A stretch of 51,960 nucleotides of DNA from Thermoflexales bacterium (GCA_025056895.1 JANWVJ010000008.1:1-51960), one strand, 5' to 3'. Positions 16,051 through 25,496 are shown, numbered from the stretch's first letter. The notes: generated from the letters alone by a model not told the origin. Made by a program: numbers and translations.

Positions 16051-17547
16051 ATGAAATACCATGTGACGACCTTTGGGTGCCAGATGAACGAAGCCGACTC
16101 GCAGCGGCTGGCATCGGAGATGGAAAAGCTGGGCTTGCGCGCCACCGACAAGCGCGAAGAAGCCGATGTGCTGGTGGTGAACACATGTGTCGTGCGCCAA
16201 AGCGCCGAAGACCGCGCCTATAGTTACTTGCAGTCGATCCGACCGCTCAAGCGCGACAACCCAAACGTTGTCATCGGCGTCATGGGATGCATGGTGGGTG
16301 TGCGCGGAGCATTGCCGAACGGTGGGGATGGCCTGGGCAAAAAGTTGCCGTTTGTGGATGTGTTCATGCCTCCCAGCGATCCTCGTCCTATGGTGGATTT
16401 TCTGCTCCAGCGCGAGGGACGCGCTCTAATCGAGCGTGAAACGGCCGAGCGGTTCGCCTTGCAGGACGAGCAAGATGGTTCAAGGCGCGACATTGGCGCT
16501 CTGCCATTTCTTTTGCCTGCGCACGAGCGAGGCCGCCGCGTGACCGCCAACGTGCCGATTGTGTACGGCTGTTCACACGCCTGTTCGTTCTGCATCATTC
16601 CCTTCCGGCGCGGAGTGGAGCGCAGCCGGCCCATTCCTGAAATCGTCGCTGAAGTGCGTGCCTTGGTTGAGCAAGGGATCAAAGAAGTGACCTTGCTCGG
16701 TCAAATTGTGGATCGCTATGGCTATGACTTGCTAGGCGATGATTACGCCATTCGCGCCTACAATCCCGGCGCTGCCTCGGGGCGTCCTTCACAAGTGTTG
16801 CCCATTCATGCGCCGCTGGTCGATTTGCTGCGTCAGATCAATGACATCGACGGCTTGATGCGCATTCGCTTCCTGACCTCCCATCCCAACTGGATGACCG
16901 ACGAACTGTTGGATGCAGTGCGCGAGTTGCCCAAAGTGATGCCTCATATCGAGGTGCCGGTGCAAGCCGGCGACGATGACGTGCTGCACCGTATGCGACG
17001 CGGCTACACCGCCGATGACTACCGCGCGCTCGTTGAGCGCATCCGCGACAAAGTGCCCGGCTGTAGCATTGCCACCGATGTCATCGTCGGTTTCTGCGGC
17101 GAGACGGAAGCGCAATTCATGCGCACATACGATTTGCTCGAAGAACTGCGCCTCGATGTGATCCACATTGCCAAATACTCGCCGCGTCCGCACACGACTG
17201 CTGCGCGCAATTTCGCGGACGATGTGCCGGAAGAAGAAAAGGAGCGCCGCTGGCAGATGCTGAATGATCAACACGAGCGCATCTCGACCCAGATCAACGC
17301 GCGCTACCAAGGTCAAATGGTCGAAGTGTTAGTTGAAGATCAGCACAAAGGACGCTGGCGCGGGCGCACACCGACCAACAAGCTGGTCTTCTTTGAAGAC
17401 CCCGATCCCAATCGTGATTGGCGTGGCCGGCTGGTTAACGTGCGCATCACCTGGACCGGCCCGTGGAGCTTGCAGGGCATACCGGTGGAGTTGCCGGCCG
17501 CGCCGAGCCACGTTCTGCATAGCCAAATTGCCTTGAGCCTGTCATGA
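16051..17547 (+). CDS. miaB: tRNA-2-methylthio-N6-dimethylallyladenosine synthase
   Basis: 498 residues. This radical-SAM methylthiotransferase acts on i6A37 of tRNAs. The N-terminal MTTase domain begins YHVTTFGCQMNEADSQRL, with further auxiliary-cluster cysteines in VVNTCVVRQ and GVMGCMVG. The radical-SAM cluster is YGCSHACSFCIIPFRRG (CxxxCxxC). The C-terminal TRAM domain is around VEVLVEDQHKGRWRGRTPTNKLVFF. It is slightly longer than usual because of a loop at about residues 110-160. The N-terminal cluster distinguishes it from simple radical-SAM proteins; MiaB fits better than RimO or MtaB, but the subtype is by resemblance. Confidence 0.9.
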   Translation: MKYHVTTFGCQMNEADSQRLASEMEKLGLRATDKREEADVLVVNTCVVRQSAEDRAYSYLQSIRPLKRDNPNVVIGVMGCMVGVRGALPNGGDGLGKKLPFVDVFMPPSDPRPMVDFLLQREGRALIERETAERFALQDEQDGSRRDIGALPFLLPAHERGRRVTANVPIVYGCSHACSFCIIPFRRGVERSRPIPEIVAEVRALVEQGIKEVTLLGQIVDRYGYDLLGDDYAIRAYNPGAASGRPSQVLPIHAPLVDLLRQINDIDGLMRIRFLTSHPNWMTDELLDAVRELPKVMPHIEVPVQAGDDDVLHRMRRGYTADDYRALVERIRDKVPGCSIATDVIVGFCGETEAQFMRTYDLLEELRLDVIHIAKYSPRPHTTAARNFADDVPEEEKERRWQMLNDQHERISTQINARYQGQMVEVLVEDQHKGRWRGRTPTNKLVFFEDPDPNRDWRGRLVNVRITWTGPWSLQGIPVELPAAPSHVLHSQIALSLS

Positions 17548-17553
17548 CATGAT

Positions 17554-18411
17554 ATGAGTGCGCTGGCAGCGCCGGCCAATATCGACATTCGCCCCTTTGC
17601 CAGCGTTGCAGACCATATGCAGTGCGATGCATTGCAACGCCGCGTGTGGGGCGACGCCAACACGGTCTCTCCGCCGATGTCTATTGCTATTCAGCGACAT
17701 GGCGGCATTGCGCTGGGCGCCTTCGAGCGGCGCTCCGGTCGCATGATTGGCTTTGTGCTGAGTTTCTTGGCTCCTAGCTCGCTGCCTGGAGCTGCGCGCG
17801 GCCTGAGCCAACATTCACACATGGCCGCCGTTGCCCCAGAGTGGCAAAATCGCGGCGTCGGCATGGCGCTCAAGCTGGCCCAGCGACATGCCGCGCTGGC
17901 CCAAGGGATCAATCTGATTACCTGGACCTATGACCCGCTGGAAGCGCGCAACGCGATGTTGAACATTCACAAGCTGGGGGCCATTTGTCGCACCTACCAC
18001 CGCAACTACTACGGAGACATGCCCGACACCCTGAATGCCGGCTTGGCTACCGATCGGTTTGAGGTGGAGTGGTGGCTTGATGCCGGCGGGCGCAGCGGCG
18101 CTGATCAGGCAGTTTCCCAGGCGCCGGCTTATACCTCCTCTCTGCTTGCAGAAGACAAACAAGGCGTGCCTGCCGTCCATCACATCGAGATCGACATCCC
18201 CCTGGATTTCCAGGCGCTCAAGCGCACCGACCTGAATCACGCGCGAGCCTGGCGCATGCGCACGCGCCTGCAGTTTGAGGATGCCTTCTCGCGCGGCTTT
18301 GTCGTGGTTGATTTCATCCGCCTCGGCCCGCGCACCTTCTATGTTCTCAAACAGCAGCAAGTAGAAACGCATCACCAGACCACAGCCCAGTTGGAAAGCG
18401 CCGACGCATAG
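17554..18411 (+). CDS. GNAT-fold acetyltransferase-like protein (COG3375 type)
   Basis: 285 residues. The acetyl-CoA site is in AAVAPEWQNRGVGMALKLAQRHAALAQGI, matching the (Q/R)xxGx(G/A) motif, followed by the family-typical TWTYDPLEARNAMLNIHKLGAICRTYHRNYYGDM. This uncharacterised family is widespread in Chloroflexota and Actinobacteria. The substrate is unknown. It starts 7 bases after miaB and is probably cotranscribed. Confidence 0.82.
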   Translation: MSALAAPANIDIRPFASVADHMQCDALQRRVWGDANTVSPPMSIAIQRHGGIALGAFERRSGRMIGFVLSFLAPSSLPGAARGLSQHSHMAAVAPEWQNRGVGMALKLAQRHAALAQGINLITWTYDPLEARNAMLNIHKLGAICRTYHRNYYGDMPDTLNAGLATDRFEVEWWLDAGGRSGADQAVSQAPAYTSSLLAEDKQGVPAVHHIEIDIPLDFQALKRTDLNHARAWRMRTRLQFEDAFSRGFVVVDFIRLGPRTFYVLKQQQVETHHQTTAQLESADA

Positions 18412-18444
18412 AGGGCGTTTCATATTCTGCTCAGGTGCGGCTGT

Positions 18445-18450
18445 TAGAAT
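18445..18450 (+). promoter_or_regulatory. Putative -10 box (TAGAAT) for rseP
   Basis: TGTTAGAATCTCC lies about 42 bases before ATG 18492, in the 80-base gap after the acetyltransferase gene. The -35 is not convincing. Confidence 0.38.
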
Positions 18451-18491
18451 CTCCTAGCTGGTCGCCGGTTGTTTAACCGCTTAATCATCCG

Positions 18492-19610
18492 ATGGAACTA
18501 TTTAACTCGCTCCTAATCGGCATCCTGGTGTTCATCGTGCTCCTGGGACCGTTGATGTTCGTGCACGAATTAGGGCACTTTTTGTTTGCCAAGCGCGCCG
18601 GCGTGCGCGTGGAAGAATTTGGTATGGGATTCCCGCCGCGCGCCGTCACCCTGTTCAAGCGTGGTGAGACCATTTACACTTTGAACTGGCTTCCGATTGG
18701 CGCGTTTGTGCGTATGACCGGCGAAGAAGACCCCTCTGATCCGCGCAGCCTGGCTGCCCAGCCCAAACGGTGGCGATTTGCGGTGTTGTTTGCCGGCCCG
18801 GCCTTTAATTTCATCTTTGCCGTGCTGGTGTTATTTGTGGCCTATCTGCTATTTGCCACGCAGCCCACCGTAGGCCGCTATCGCATCACCGGTGTCACAC
18901 CCGGCAGCCCGGCCCAAGCAATCGGGCTGTTACCCGGCGACGAAGTGCTGTCGGTCAACGGCATCGACGCTACCGAGCAGCTCGCCTCTAATCTGCCGCA
19001 AGACACATTCATCTTGAAATCCCAAGCCCAAGCTTCGATTGGAAAATCGATTCAGATTGTGGTGCTGCGGCCTTCAGGTGATGCCGGCGAGCCGCCGGCC
19101 GAAGTGACCCTGAGCGGCGTGATTCCCGCCGACGCCAATCCGAACGCACCCTTGGGCGTCAGTCTCGGCCTAAACGTCATTGCTACCGAGCGCGTCCATT
19201 ACAGCGTTCCTGAGGCGTTTGCGATGGCGCTAGATGATCTGTACTTGGCCACGTCGAACCTCGTGCGCGCGCCGGTCGAACTGGTCACCGGCCGCATCGC
19301 ACCCGAAATGGCCCGACCCGTCGGTGTTGTGGGTATCACCAGCATCGGAGTGTCGCTCCTTGAACAGGGCCTGTTCCCCTTTGTCCGCTTTGCCGGCATC
19401 TTGAGCATGTTGATCGGCCTGACCAACTTGCTGCCCATTCCGGCTCTGGATGGTGGACGCATTCTGTTCGTCTTGATCGAGTGGGTGCGCGGCCGGCGCA
19501 TCGACCCACGCCGTGAGCAGTGGACTCATGCCGTCGGGATGATTCTGTTGCTGACCTTGTCGGCCATCATCATCGCCTTCGATATTCTGGTTCCCGTGCG
19601 TTTACCATGA
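18492..19610 (+). CDS. rseP: RseP/site-2 protease family intramembrane zinc metalloprotease
   Basis: 372 residues. The membrane helix at the N terminus contains the zinc motif FVHELGHFLFAKRAGVRVEEFGMGFPPR, and the second active-site motif is NLLPIPALDGGRI near the C terminus. In between is one PDZ domain (RYRITGVTPGSPAQAIGLLPGDEVLSVNG). The protease cuts membrane anti-sigma factors or signal-peptide remnants inside the bilayer. The stop overlaps the start of the HEAT-repeat gene as ATGA. Confidence 0.93.
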   Translation: MELFNSLLIGILVFIVLLGPLMFVHELGHFLFAKRAGVRVEEFGMGFPPRAVTLFKRGETIYTLNWLPIGAFVRMTGEEDPSDPRSLAAQPKRWRFAVLFAGPAFNFIFAVLVLFVAYLLFATQPTVGRYRITGVTPGSPAQAIGLLPGDEVLSVNGIDATEQLASNLPQDTFILKSQAQASIGKSIQIVVLRPSGDAGEPPAEVTLSGVIPADANPNAPLGVSLGLNVIATERVHYSVPEAFAMALDDLYLATSNLVRAPVELVTGRIAPEMARPVGVVGITSIGVSLLEQGLFPFVRFAGILSMLIGLTNLLPIPALDGGRILFVLIEWVRGRRIDPRREQWTHAVGMILLLTLSAIIIAFDILVPVRLP

Positions 19611-20569
19611 GCAAGAAGAACTTGTCTCTCGATGAGACGCTACGCGCCCTGGCCGGCGAGACGCCCATTCCTTCGCGCGTGCTGAAAGTGCTCGATCGAC
19701 TGACCGATGCCGAACTAGACAGGTTGCAGGCAACCTGGCCGAAACTGAACGACGATCGGCGCGCTTATATTGCGGCCAAGTTGCGCTTGATGGCGCGCGT
19801 CGATGTGCGGCTGGACTTTGGGTCGATCTTTCGTTTTCTTTTAAGTGACGTTGAGCCACGCGTGCGGTTGGCTGCCGTAAAAGGCCTGAGCGAAGACGAA
19901 AGCATCGAATTGATTGACCTGTTCGTCATTCTGTTGCGCAGCGATCCATCTGATGCGGTGCGGGCAGCAGCGGCTACAGCCCTCGGTCAGTACATGCTGT
20001 TGGGTGTGATGGATAAGCTGAGCCGACGACGCACGGAGCAGGTCTATTCCGCGCTGATGGGCGCCTTACTCCGCTCGACCGAGACTTCGCGCGCCCGTCG
20101 GGCTGCCCTGCGTGCGTTGGCGTATGTGTCGAATGACGAAGTAGACTTGCGCATCCGCGACGCGTACGCCTCGGACTATCTGCCGCTACGCATCAGCGCC
20201 GTTTTCAGCATGGGGCGCAGCAATGATCGACGATATCAACACGTCGTGCTTCATGAATTAACCAGCGTCGCGCCGGCCATGCGTCGAGAAGCTGCCCGCG
20301 CTGCCGGCGAGTTAGAGCTGCGCGAAGCGGTGCCAACTCTCATCCAGCTCATCGACGATCCAACGCCGGAAGTGCGCCGCGCCGCCGTCCGCGCGCTCGG
20401 TCAAATCGGCGGCGAAGAGTCGAAGAAAGCCCTCGACGCAGCCGCCCGTTCGAAAGACCCTGAAATTGCCGGCGCCGCAGCTAAGGCGCTGGCCGAGCAC
20501 GAATTTCTATACGGCGACATCAAGTTCTCTATGGGGCCGTTCGACGAGTTGCTCGATCAGCGCAACTAG
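19607..20569 (+). CDS. HEAT-repeat protein
   Basis: 320 residues from ATG 19607, which overlaps the rseP stop as ATGA. The ORF-track start at 19520 lies inside rseP and is rejected. From about residue 75 the protein is a chain of HEAT/PBS-lyase-like helical repeats: SDVEPRVRLAAVKGLSEDESIELIDLFVILL, SDPSDAVRAAAATALGQY, DDPTPEVRRAAVRALGQIGGEESKKALDAAARSKDPEIAGAAAKAL. It is likely a protein-interaction scaffold. Coupling to rseP suggests an envelope-related or regulatory partner role, but this is inference. Confidence 0.82.
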   Translation: MSKKNLSLDETLRALAGETPIPSRVLKVLDRLTDAELDRLQATWPKLNDDRRAYIAAKLRLMARVDVRLDFGSIFRFLLSDVEPRVRLAAVKGLSEDESIELIDLFVILLRSDPSDAVRAAAATALGQYMLLGVMDKLSRRRTEQVYSALMGALLRSTETSRARRAALRALAYVSNDEVDLRIRDAYASDYLPLRISAVFSMGRSNDRRYQHVVLHELTSVAPAMRREAARAAGELELREAVPTLIQLIDDPTPEVRRAAVRALGQIGGEESKKALDAAARSKDPEIAGAAAKALAEHEFLYGDIKFSMGPFDELLDQRN

Positions 20570-20702
20570 CATCGATCCTCTCATCCTACACGAGGTGAGT
20601 TGCCTCGCCGCTTGCCACGCGGGCAGAGAGACGCGCAAGCAGATCATTCATGTCTCACAGATGCCTTGCCGAGTCGGGGTGAGTTATCCTCTATGACCGT
20701 CG

Positions 20703-23700
20703 ATGCAAGCACAACCCGTGAGCCGCTATCGTCTTCTGTCTGCCGTCGGCCTGATGGTGGCTTTGTTGGCTGCCGGCGCGCTCTATGCCGTGCACAGCGC
20801 ACAGGCAACCGAGTTGCGAGGCGCGCCCGCCGGATTTCCTCTGCCGGCGCGCGGAGCCGAGTCATTGCGTCTCGGCGTCAACGCGGCCCTAGAGCAGTAT
20901 GACGACCTCACGCTGGACAAACGGCTGGCCGATTTGCGTGCGCGGGGCATCGAATCGGTGCGGCAAGTTTTCCGCTGGAGCGATCTTGAGCCGCAGCGGG
21001 GCATGTTTGATTGGCGGGCCTCCGATCGCATCCTCGCCGCCCTACAACGCCACAACATGCGTGTGCTGGTTGTTTTCTATACAACGCCGGCCTGGGCGCG
21101 CCTGCCGTCCGGTTCCGATCAGTTTCTGCCCGGCGAGACCCAACCTCCGGCCGATCCAAACGACTTTGCGCGGTTTGCCGGCGCGTTTGCCGCGCGCTAT
21201 GAAGAGCAGCCTTCTGATCGGTCGCCTATTCTGGCTTACCAAATCTGGGACGAACCCAACTTGCTGTCTGCATGGGGCGACAATTTGGCCAACCCTGAAC
21301 TGTATCTTAAGATGCTGCGTGGGGCGCGCCGCGCTATTCATGCCGTCAATCCAAATGCGTTGATCGCATTAGCTGCGCTGGCTCCAACCGTTGAGAGAGG
21401 GTTTGTCAATCCCGCAGCCCAGCTATATCTGCGTCGGCTATACGAGCTGGGCGGGCGCGACGCATTCGATATCGTCGCTGCCAAGCCCTATGGCTTTGAC
21501 TTTCCCCCTGAAGACCGCCGCGTGGACGCCGGCTTGCTGAATTTCTCGCACGTCGTGTTGCTGCGCGAGGAAATGATTGCTCATGGCGACGCCGACAAAG
21601 CCATCTGGTTTACGCAGTTTGGCTGGAATGCGCTGCCCGCCGGCTGGCAAGGCGAGCCGTCGATCTGGGGCAACACTACCGAGGCAGAACAGGCCGACTA
21701 CACCCGGCGCGCTGTGCGTCGCGTCGCGCAAGAGTGGCCCTGGGTCGGCGCGATGTTCATCGAAACACTGCAACCCCTTGCGCACCCAGAAGATGCGCGA
21801 TGGGGATTTGCTCTCATCGACCGGCACGGGCAGGCGCGGCCGGTGTACACCGCTTTCGTCGATGCCCTGCAAGAAGCGCAACTGGCTCCACGCCCACAGT
21901 GGTTTGTGACGCCGATAACCGTTGCCGGCGGCGTCTGCTACGTGCCAAACCCACTAGCCGTCTTTTCAGAGGGCTGGCGCTTCGGCGAGCTAGGGGCAGA
22001 TATTCCTCAGCGCCCGGATGCGCGCGTGGTCTTCCGCTTTAACGGTGATGCCCTGGCGCTCATCGTGCGGCGCGACAACTACCGCGCATACACCTTTGTC
22101 CAAATCGATGGCCGGCCGGCCAACTTGTTGCCGGTTGAAGAACGAGGCGCCTATCTGATCATGACCTCGCCCGACTTGCGGCCGGCCATCGATGTCATTC
22201 CAGTTGCAGAGGGGCTAGGCCCTGGCCCGCATACCGCCGAACTGACGATTGATCGCGGCTGGAACCAATGGGCGTTAATCGGCTGGAGCAGCACGTCCGC
22301 CGACCGCGCTGGACCGTTTGTGTTGGCGCAGTCGGTTGCCGTCTTGATCGGACTGGCGGCTTTGGGGATGATTGCCTGGAGTGCACCGCGCGCGGATTGG
22401 CCGACGTGGATTCGTGCCGTGATGCGCCGCCTCGCCGCGCAAGGCCGGCCGCTTACTTGGCAGGCGATTGTGAGTGGCCTCATCGTATGGGTGACGTCAT
22501 CGCTGACATGGGCGCAAGACGCAGCGCAGGCTTGGCGCACGCTCGGCGCGCCGGCCCATGTTGTCATCAGCGGTCTGGTCTCGGCAGTTGCGTTTTGGTC
22601 GCCGGTGTTTGTCATCAGCCTTGTGGCATTAGCCGTGTTGTTTGTGTTCGTGCTCGTGCGGCTGGACACAGGTTTGATGCTGTTGGCATTTTTCATCCCC
22701 TTTTACATCTTGCCTCAACGTCTGTTTGAACGTGCCTTCTCCATGGCCGAATTGCTCACCCTCATGTGCCTGGTTTCGTGGGCCGTGCGAGTGATCCCCA
22801 AGCAGATCGATCGTTGGCGTGTGGCTCGTCCTCGCCTGAACCTGCGGGCGCTCGGTGCGCTCGATTGGGGCGTTGTGGCAGTCGTCACCGTGGCCTTGGT
22901 GTCGTCTCTGCAAGCTGAATTTCGCGTAGAGGCGTTTCGCGAGTGGCGGGTTGTGATCCTTGAGCCGGCGCTGGTATACGCGATCCTGCGCACGACCCGC
23001 TTTGAAAGAGAGGTGATCTGGCGCGTGTTAGACGGCTTTGTGCTCGGTGCGCTGGCGATTGCGGGGATCGGCCTGTTCAACTACGCACAAGGCAACACAT
23101 TCTCTGCCGAATTCGGTTTTCCGCGCATTCGAAGTATCTTCGGATCGCCGAATAATGATGCACTGTATCTGGAGCGCGCGTTCGCGGTGCTGATAGCCGT
23201 TGCGCTGATTGCGCCGCGCGCCGGCACAAACTTCAATGACGGTCGATCCCTGCGGCGGGTGTTATACGGTCTGGCGGTCGTACCGATCACGCTGGCGATT
23301 GTGCTCAGCGCGTCGCGTGGGGCGCTGGCATTAGGCGTGCCGGCTGCAGTGTTGACCGTGCTGTTGGTTGCCGGCGGGCGCTGGCGGCGTATCGGCTTTG
23401 CCCTGGCCGGCATCTTTCTGATCGGGCTATTGGTGTTGGTGAGCGGCGCAGCTCAGCCGCTGGTAGCGGGCACCCGCTTCGAGCATGTGCTCGATCTGAC
23501 GCGCGGTACGGGCTTCTTCCGTGTGAACCTATGGCAAAGCGCGTTGCGCATGATCAGCGATCATATTGTGTTTGGCGTTGGGCCGGACAACTTTCTATAT
23601 GCCTATCGCGGCTTTTACATCTTGCCGGCTGCCTGGCAAGAGCCGAACTTGTCCCATCCGCATAACATCGCCTTGGACTTTGCAGCGCGCCTGGGTCTGG

Positions 23701-23945
23701 CAGGACTGGCTGCCGGGCTAATAATGATCGGCGCGGCCATTGCCAGCGCCCTTCGCCTCGTTCGCGCGGCACGCCTCAGCGCGCCTGACTTGGAGCCGGT
23801 AGCCATCGGCCTGCTTGGCTTGCTGGCAGCCATGCTGGCGCATGGCTTAGTCGATCACGCATTCTTCTTGGTCGATCTGGCTTTTGTGTTCATGCTGGCC
23901 ACGGGAGTGACTGCACAAGCCGAACGGCAATTGACCGCCCCATGA
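20703..23945 (+). CDS. Fusion of glycosidase-like domain and O-antigen ligase-like membrane domain
   Basis: 1080 residues. An N-terminal signal anchor (LLSAVGLMVALLAAGALYAV) is followed by a clan GH-A-like (beta/alpha)8 domain (~45-395): LADLRARGIESVRQVFRWSDLEP, and YQIWDEPN with the candidate acid/base E184. The expected nucleophile strand reads IWFTQFGW, with Gln at 305 where Glu is usual. A beta-rich linker follows (~400-535), then from ~540 about a dozen membrane helices ending in a Wzy_C/O-antigen-ligase-type loop, NLSHPHNIALDFAARLGLAGLAAGL. It probably handles cell-surface glycan polymerisation or transfer. No frameshift is seen, so the fusion looks real. Confidence 0.82.
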   Translation: MQAQPVSRYRLLSAVGLMVALLAAGALYAVHSAQATELRGAPAGFPLPARGAESLRLGVNAALEQYDDLTLDKRLADLRARGIESVRQVFRWSDLEPQRGMFDWRASDRILAALQRHNMRVLVVFYTTPAWARLPSGSDQFLPGETQPPADPNDFARFAGAFAARYEEQPSDRSPILAYQIWDEPNLLSAWGDNLANPELYLKMLRGARRAIHAVNPNALIALAALAPTVERGFVNPAAQLYLRRLYELGGRDAFDIVAAKPYGFDFPPEDRRVDAGLLNFSHVVLLREEMIAHGDADKAIWFTQFGWNALPAGWQGEPSIWGNTTEAEQADYTRRAVRRVAQEWPWVGAMFIETLQPLAHPEDARWGFALIDRHGQARPVYTAFVDALQEAQLAPRPQWFVTPITVAGGVCYVPNPLAVFSEGWRFGELGADIPQRPDARVVFRFNGDALALIVRRDNYRAYTFVQIDGRPANLLPVEERGAYLIMTSPDLRPAIDVIPVAEGLGPGPHTAELTIDRGWNQWALIGWSSTSADRAGPFVLAQSVAVLIGLAALGMIAWSAPRADWPTWIRAVMRRLAAQGRPLTWQAIVSGLIVWVTSSLTWAQDAAQAWRTLGAPAHVVISGLVSAVAFWSPVFVISLVALAVLFVFVLVRLDTGLMLLAFFIPFYILPQRLFERAFSMAELLTLMCLVSWAVRVIPKQIDRWRVARPRLNLRALGALDWGVVAVVTVALVSSLQAEFRVEAFREWRVVILEPALVYAILRTTRFEREVIWRVLDGFVLGALAIAGIGLFNYAQGNTFSAEFGFPRIRSIFGSPNNDALYLERAFAVLIAVALIAPRAGTNFNDGRSLRRVLYGLAVVPITLAIVLSASRGALALGVPAAVLTVLLVAGGRWRRIGFALAGIFLIGLLVLVSGAAQPLVAGTRFEHVLDLTRGTGFFRVNLWQSALRMISDHIVFGVGPDNFLYAYRGFYILPAAWQEPNLSHPHNIALDFAARLGLAGLAAGLIMIGAAIASALRLVRAARLSAPDLEPVAIGLLGLLAAMLAHGLVDHAFFLVDLAFVFMLATGVTAQAERQLTAP

Positions 23946-24096
23946 GCCGGCGACAGTTGCTGCCTCATTCCCCCGTGGCGATCACTGCCGGTGCGTTCTT
24001 TGGCAAGACGGGAGCACGAGCGGTGGTTCACTCCAAACCTCTGTAGGGGGTGCTCTGTTCGATGACAGCTTCGCCGGAAATTGGATCGGCGTGGAT

Positions 24097-24125
24097 TTGA
24101 TCCTCCCCTCCAACTAGGATACAAT
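24097..24125 (+). promoter_or_regulatory. Promoter for rpmF-fabD, with a palindrome downstream
   Basis: TTGATC (24097-24102), a 17-base spacer, and TACAAT (24120-24125). The palindrome TTGATATCAA at 24145-24154 falls just after the expected start and could be an operator. The 265-base gap 23946-24210 shows nothing else I can name. Confidence 0.6.
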
Positions 24126-24210
24126 TGCCCCTCGCTCAATTGAATTGATATCAACCTGATCCAAGCGCGCCGGTAAGGCGCGTGATTGATGTCTGAAGGA
24201 GTAGTTCAAT

Positions 24211-24408
24211 ATGGGTCCACTGCCAAAGCGTAAGTTCTCCTATGGCCGCACGCACCGCCGCCGCGCCCATCATGCCCTGACGCCGGTTCAACTGGTGGCA
24301 TGTGATAACTGCGGCGAGATGAAACCGCCCCACGTGGTGTGTCCATCGTGTGGCTACTATCGCGGCCGAGAAGTCGTGGCAATCGAAACCGGCAAAGACA
24401 AAAAGTAA
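24211..24408 (+). CDS. rpmF: 50S ribosomal protein L32, zinc-ribbon form
   Basis: 65 residues. It begins with the typical basic LPKRKFSYGRTHRRRAHHAL and carries four cysteines, CDNCGEMKPPHVVCPSCGYY, forming the zinc-binding (C+) version. A good ribosome binding site (GAAGGAG) precedes the ATG. Adjacent fatty-acid genes follow the common bacterial rpmF-fab arrangement. Confidence 0.96.
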   Translation: MGPLPKRKFSYGRTHRRRAHHALTPVQLVACDNCGEMKPPHVVCPSCGYYRGREVVAIETGKDKK

Positions 24409-24426
24409 CTCTGCGAGACGCTTGTC

Positions 24427-25329
24427 GTGAGCACAGCTTACGTCTTCCCCGGTCAAGGATCGCAGTTCGTAGGCATGGGCAGCGATCTGGCGCGTTTACG
24501 GCCGGTTGCAAGAAGTATCTTCGAACAAGCAGATGCGACGCTGGGATTTGCGCTCTCGAAGGTGTGCTTTGAGGGGCCGGAATCTGCTCTGAACGACACA
24601 CTCAATACGCAACCGGCCATTTTCACTCACAGCATGGCAGCCTTGGCGGCGGTCGAGCTATCGGGTGAAATAGAGCCTCCCGCCTTTGTCGCCGGCCATA
24701 GCCTAGGGGAATTGAGCGCGTTGTGCGCAGCCGGTGCGCTGACCCTTGAAGACGGCGTCCGTTTGACGCGCGAGCGTGGCCGGTTGATGAAGCTGGCCGG
24801 AGAACGCCAGCCCGGCAGCATGGCTGCCGTGATCGGAATAGACACCAACACCTTGCGCGAGATTTGCGCCGAGGCCAGCCGTACTCACCCCCCCGGCGTC
24901 GTAGTGGCTAATGACAATTGTCCCGGTCAGGTGGTCATCTCAGGAGACAAAGTGGCGGTCGCTGCCGCCGGCGCTGCTGCCAAAGCACAAGGCGCCAAGC
25001 GGGTTGTGCCGTTGGCTGTCAGCATCGCAGCCCACTCGCCGTTGATGTCCGGCATCAGCGATGAGTTTGCCCAGGTGGTAGCCAACACGCCATTTCGCCC
25101 AGCGCGTGTGCCGGTAGTGGCCAACATCAGCGCCCGTCCGATCACCCACCCAGATGACATTCGCGCCGAACTGTGTGCTCAGTTGACCGCGCCGGTACGC
25201 TGGACGGAGAGCGTACAGTGGATGCGTGAGCAAGGTGTGACGACCTTTGTCGAGATCGGCCCAAAGGATGTGTTGGTCAATCTCATCAAACGGATTGCTG
25301 GGGATGTCGAAACACGCGCCATCGGTTGA
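24427..25329 (+). CDS. fabD: Malonyl-CoA:ACP transacylase
   Basis: 300 residues starting at GTG 24427, 18 bases after rpmF. It loads malonate onto acyl carrier protein for fatty-acid elongation. The N-terminal YVFPGQGSQFVGMG, the nucleophile elbow VAGHSLGELSALCAAG (Ser), and VSIAAHSPLM with the catalytic His are all present, along with GPKDVLVNLIKRI at the end. The full family length is kept. Confidence 0.95.
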   Translation: MSTAYVFPGQGSQFVGMGSDLARLRPVARSIFEQADATLGFALSKVCFEGPESALNDTLNTQPAIFTHSMAALAAVELSGEIEPPAFVAGHSLGELSALCAAGALTLEDGVRLTRERGRLMKLAGERQPGSMAAVIGIDTNTLREICAEASRTHPPGVVVANDNCPGQVVISGDKVAVAAAGAAAKAQGAKRVVPLAVSIAAHSPLMSGISDEFAQVVANTPFRPARVPVVANISARPITHPDDIRAELCAQLTAPVRWTESVQWMREQGVTTFVEIGPKDVLVNLIKRIAGDVETRAIG

Positions 25330-25371
25330 GTCTATTCTGAAGCTTCAGGCTTAGCGTGCAGTAACGATCGA

Positions 25372-25496
25372 CCCTCATCCTAACCCTCTTGCAAAGGGAG
25401 AGGGAAGTGCCCACACATCGGTGATGTCGCTGCCGAAAACAGCAAAAATCCGTGTAATTTCTCCCCTCCTATCGGAAGAGGGGCCAACGGTGAGGG
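25372..25496. repeat. Intergenic REP/MITE-like element between fabD and fabG
   Basis: A 125-base element is bounded by CCCTCA (25372) and TGAGGG (25491). Inside are two hairpins: CCCTCT...AGAGGG (25384-25404) and CCCCTC...GAGGGG (25463-25483). This C-rich/G-rich pattern is like the short intergenic repeats scattered through many Chloroflexota genomes. No transposase ORF is present. It splits fabD from fabG and may act as a transcription modulator. Confidence 0.6.
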
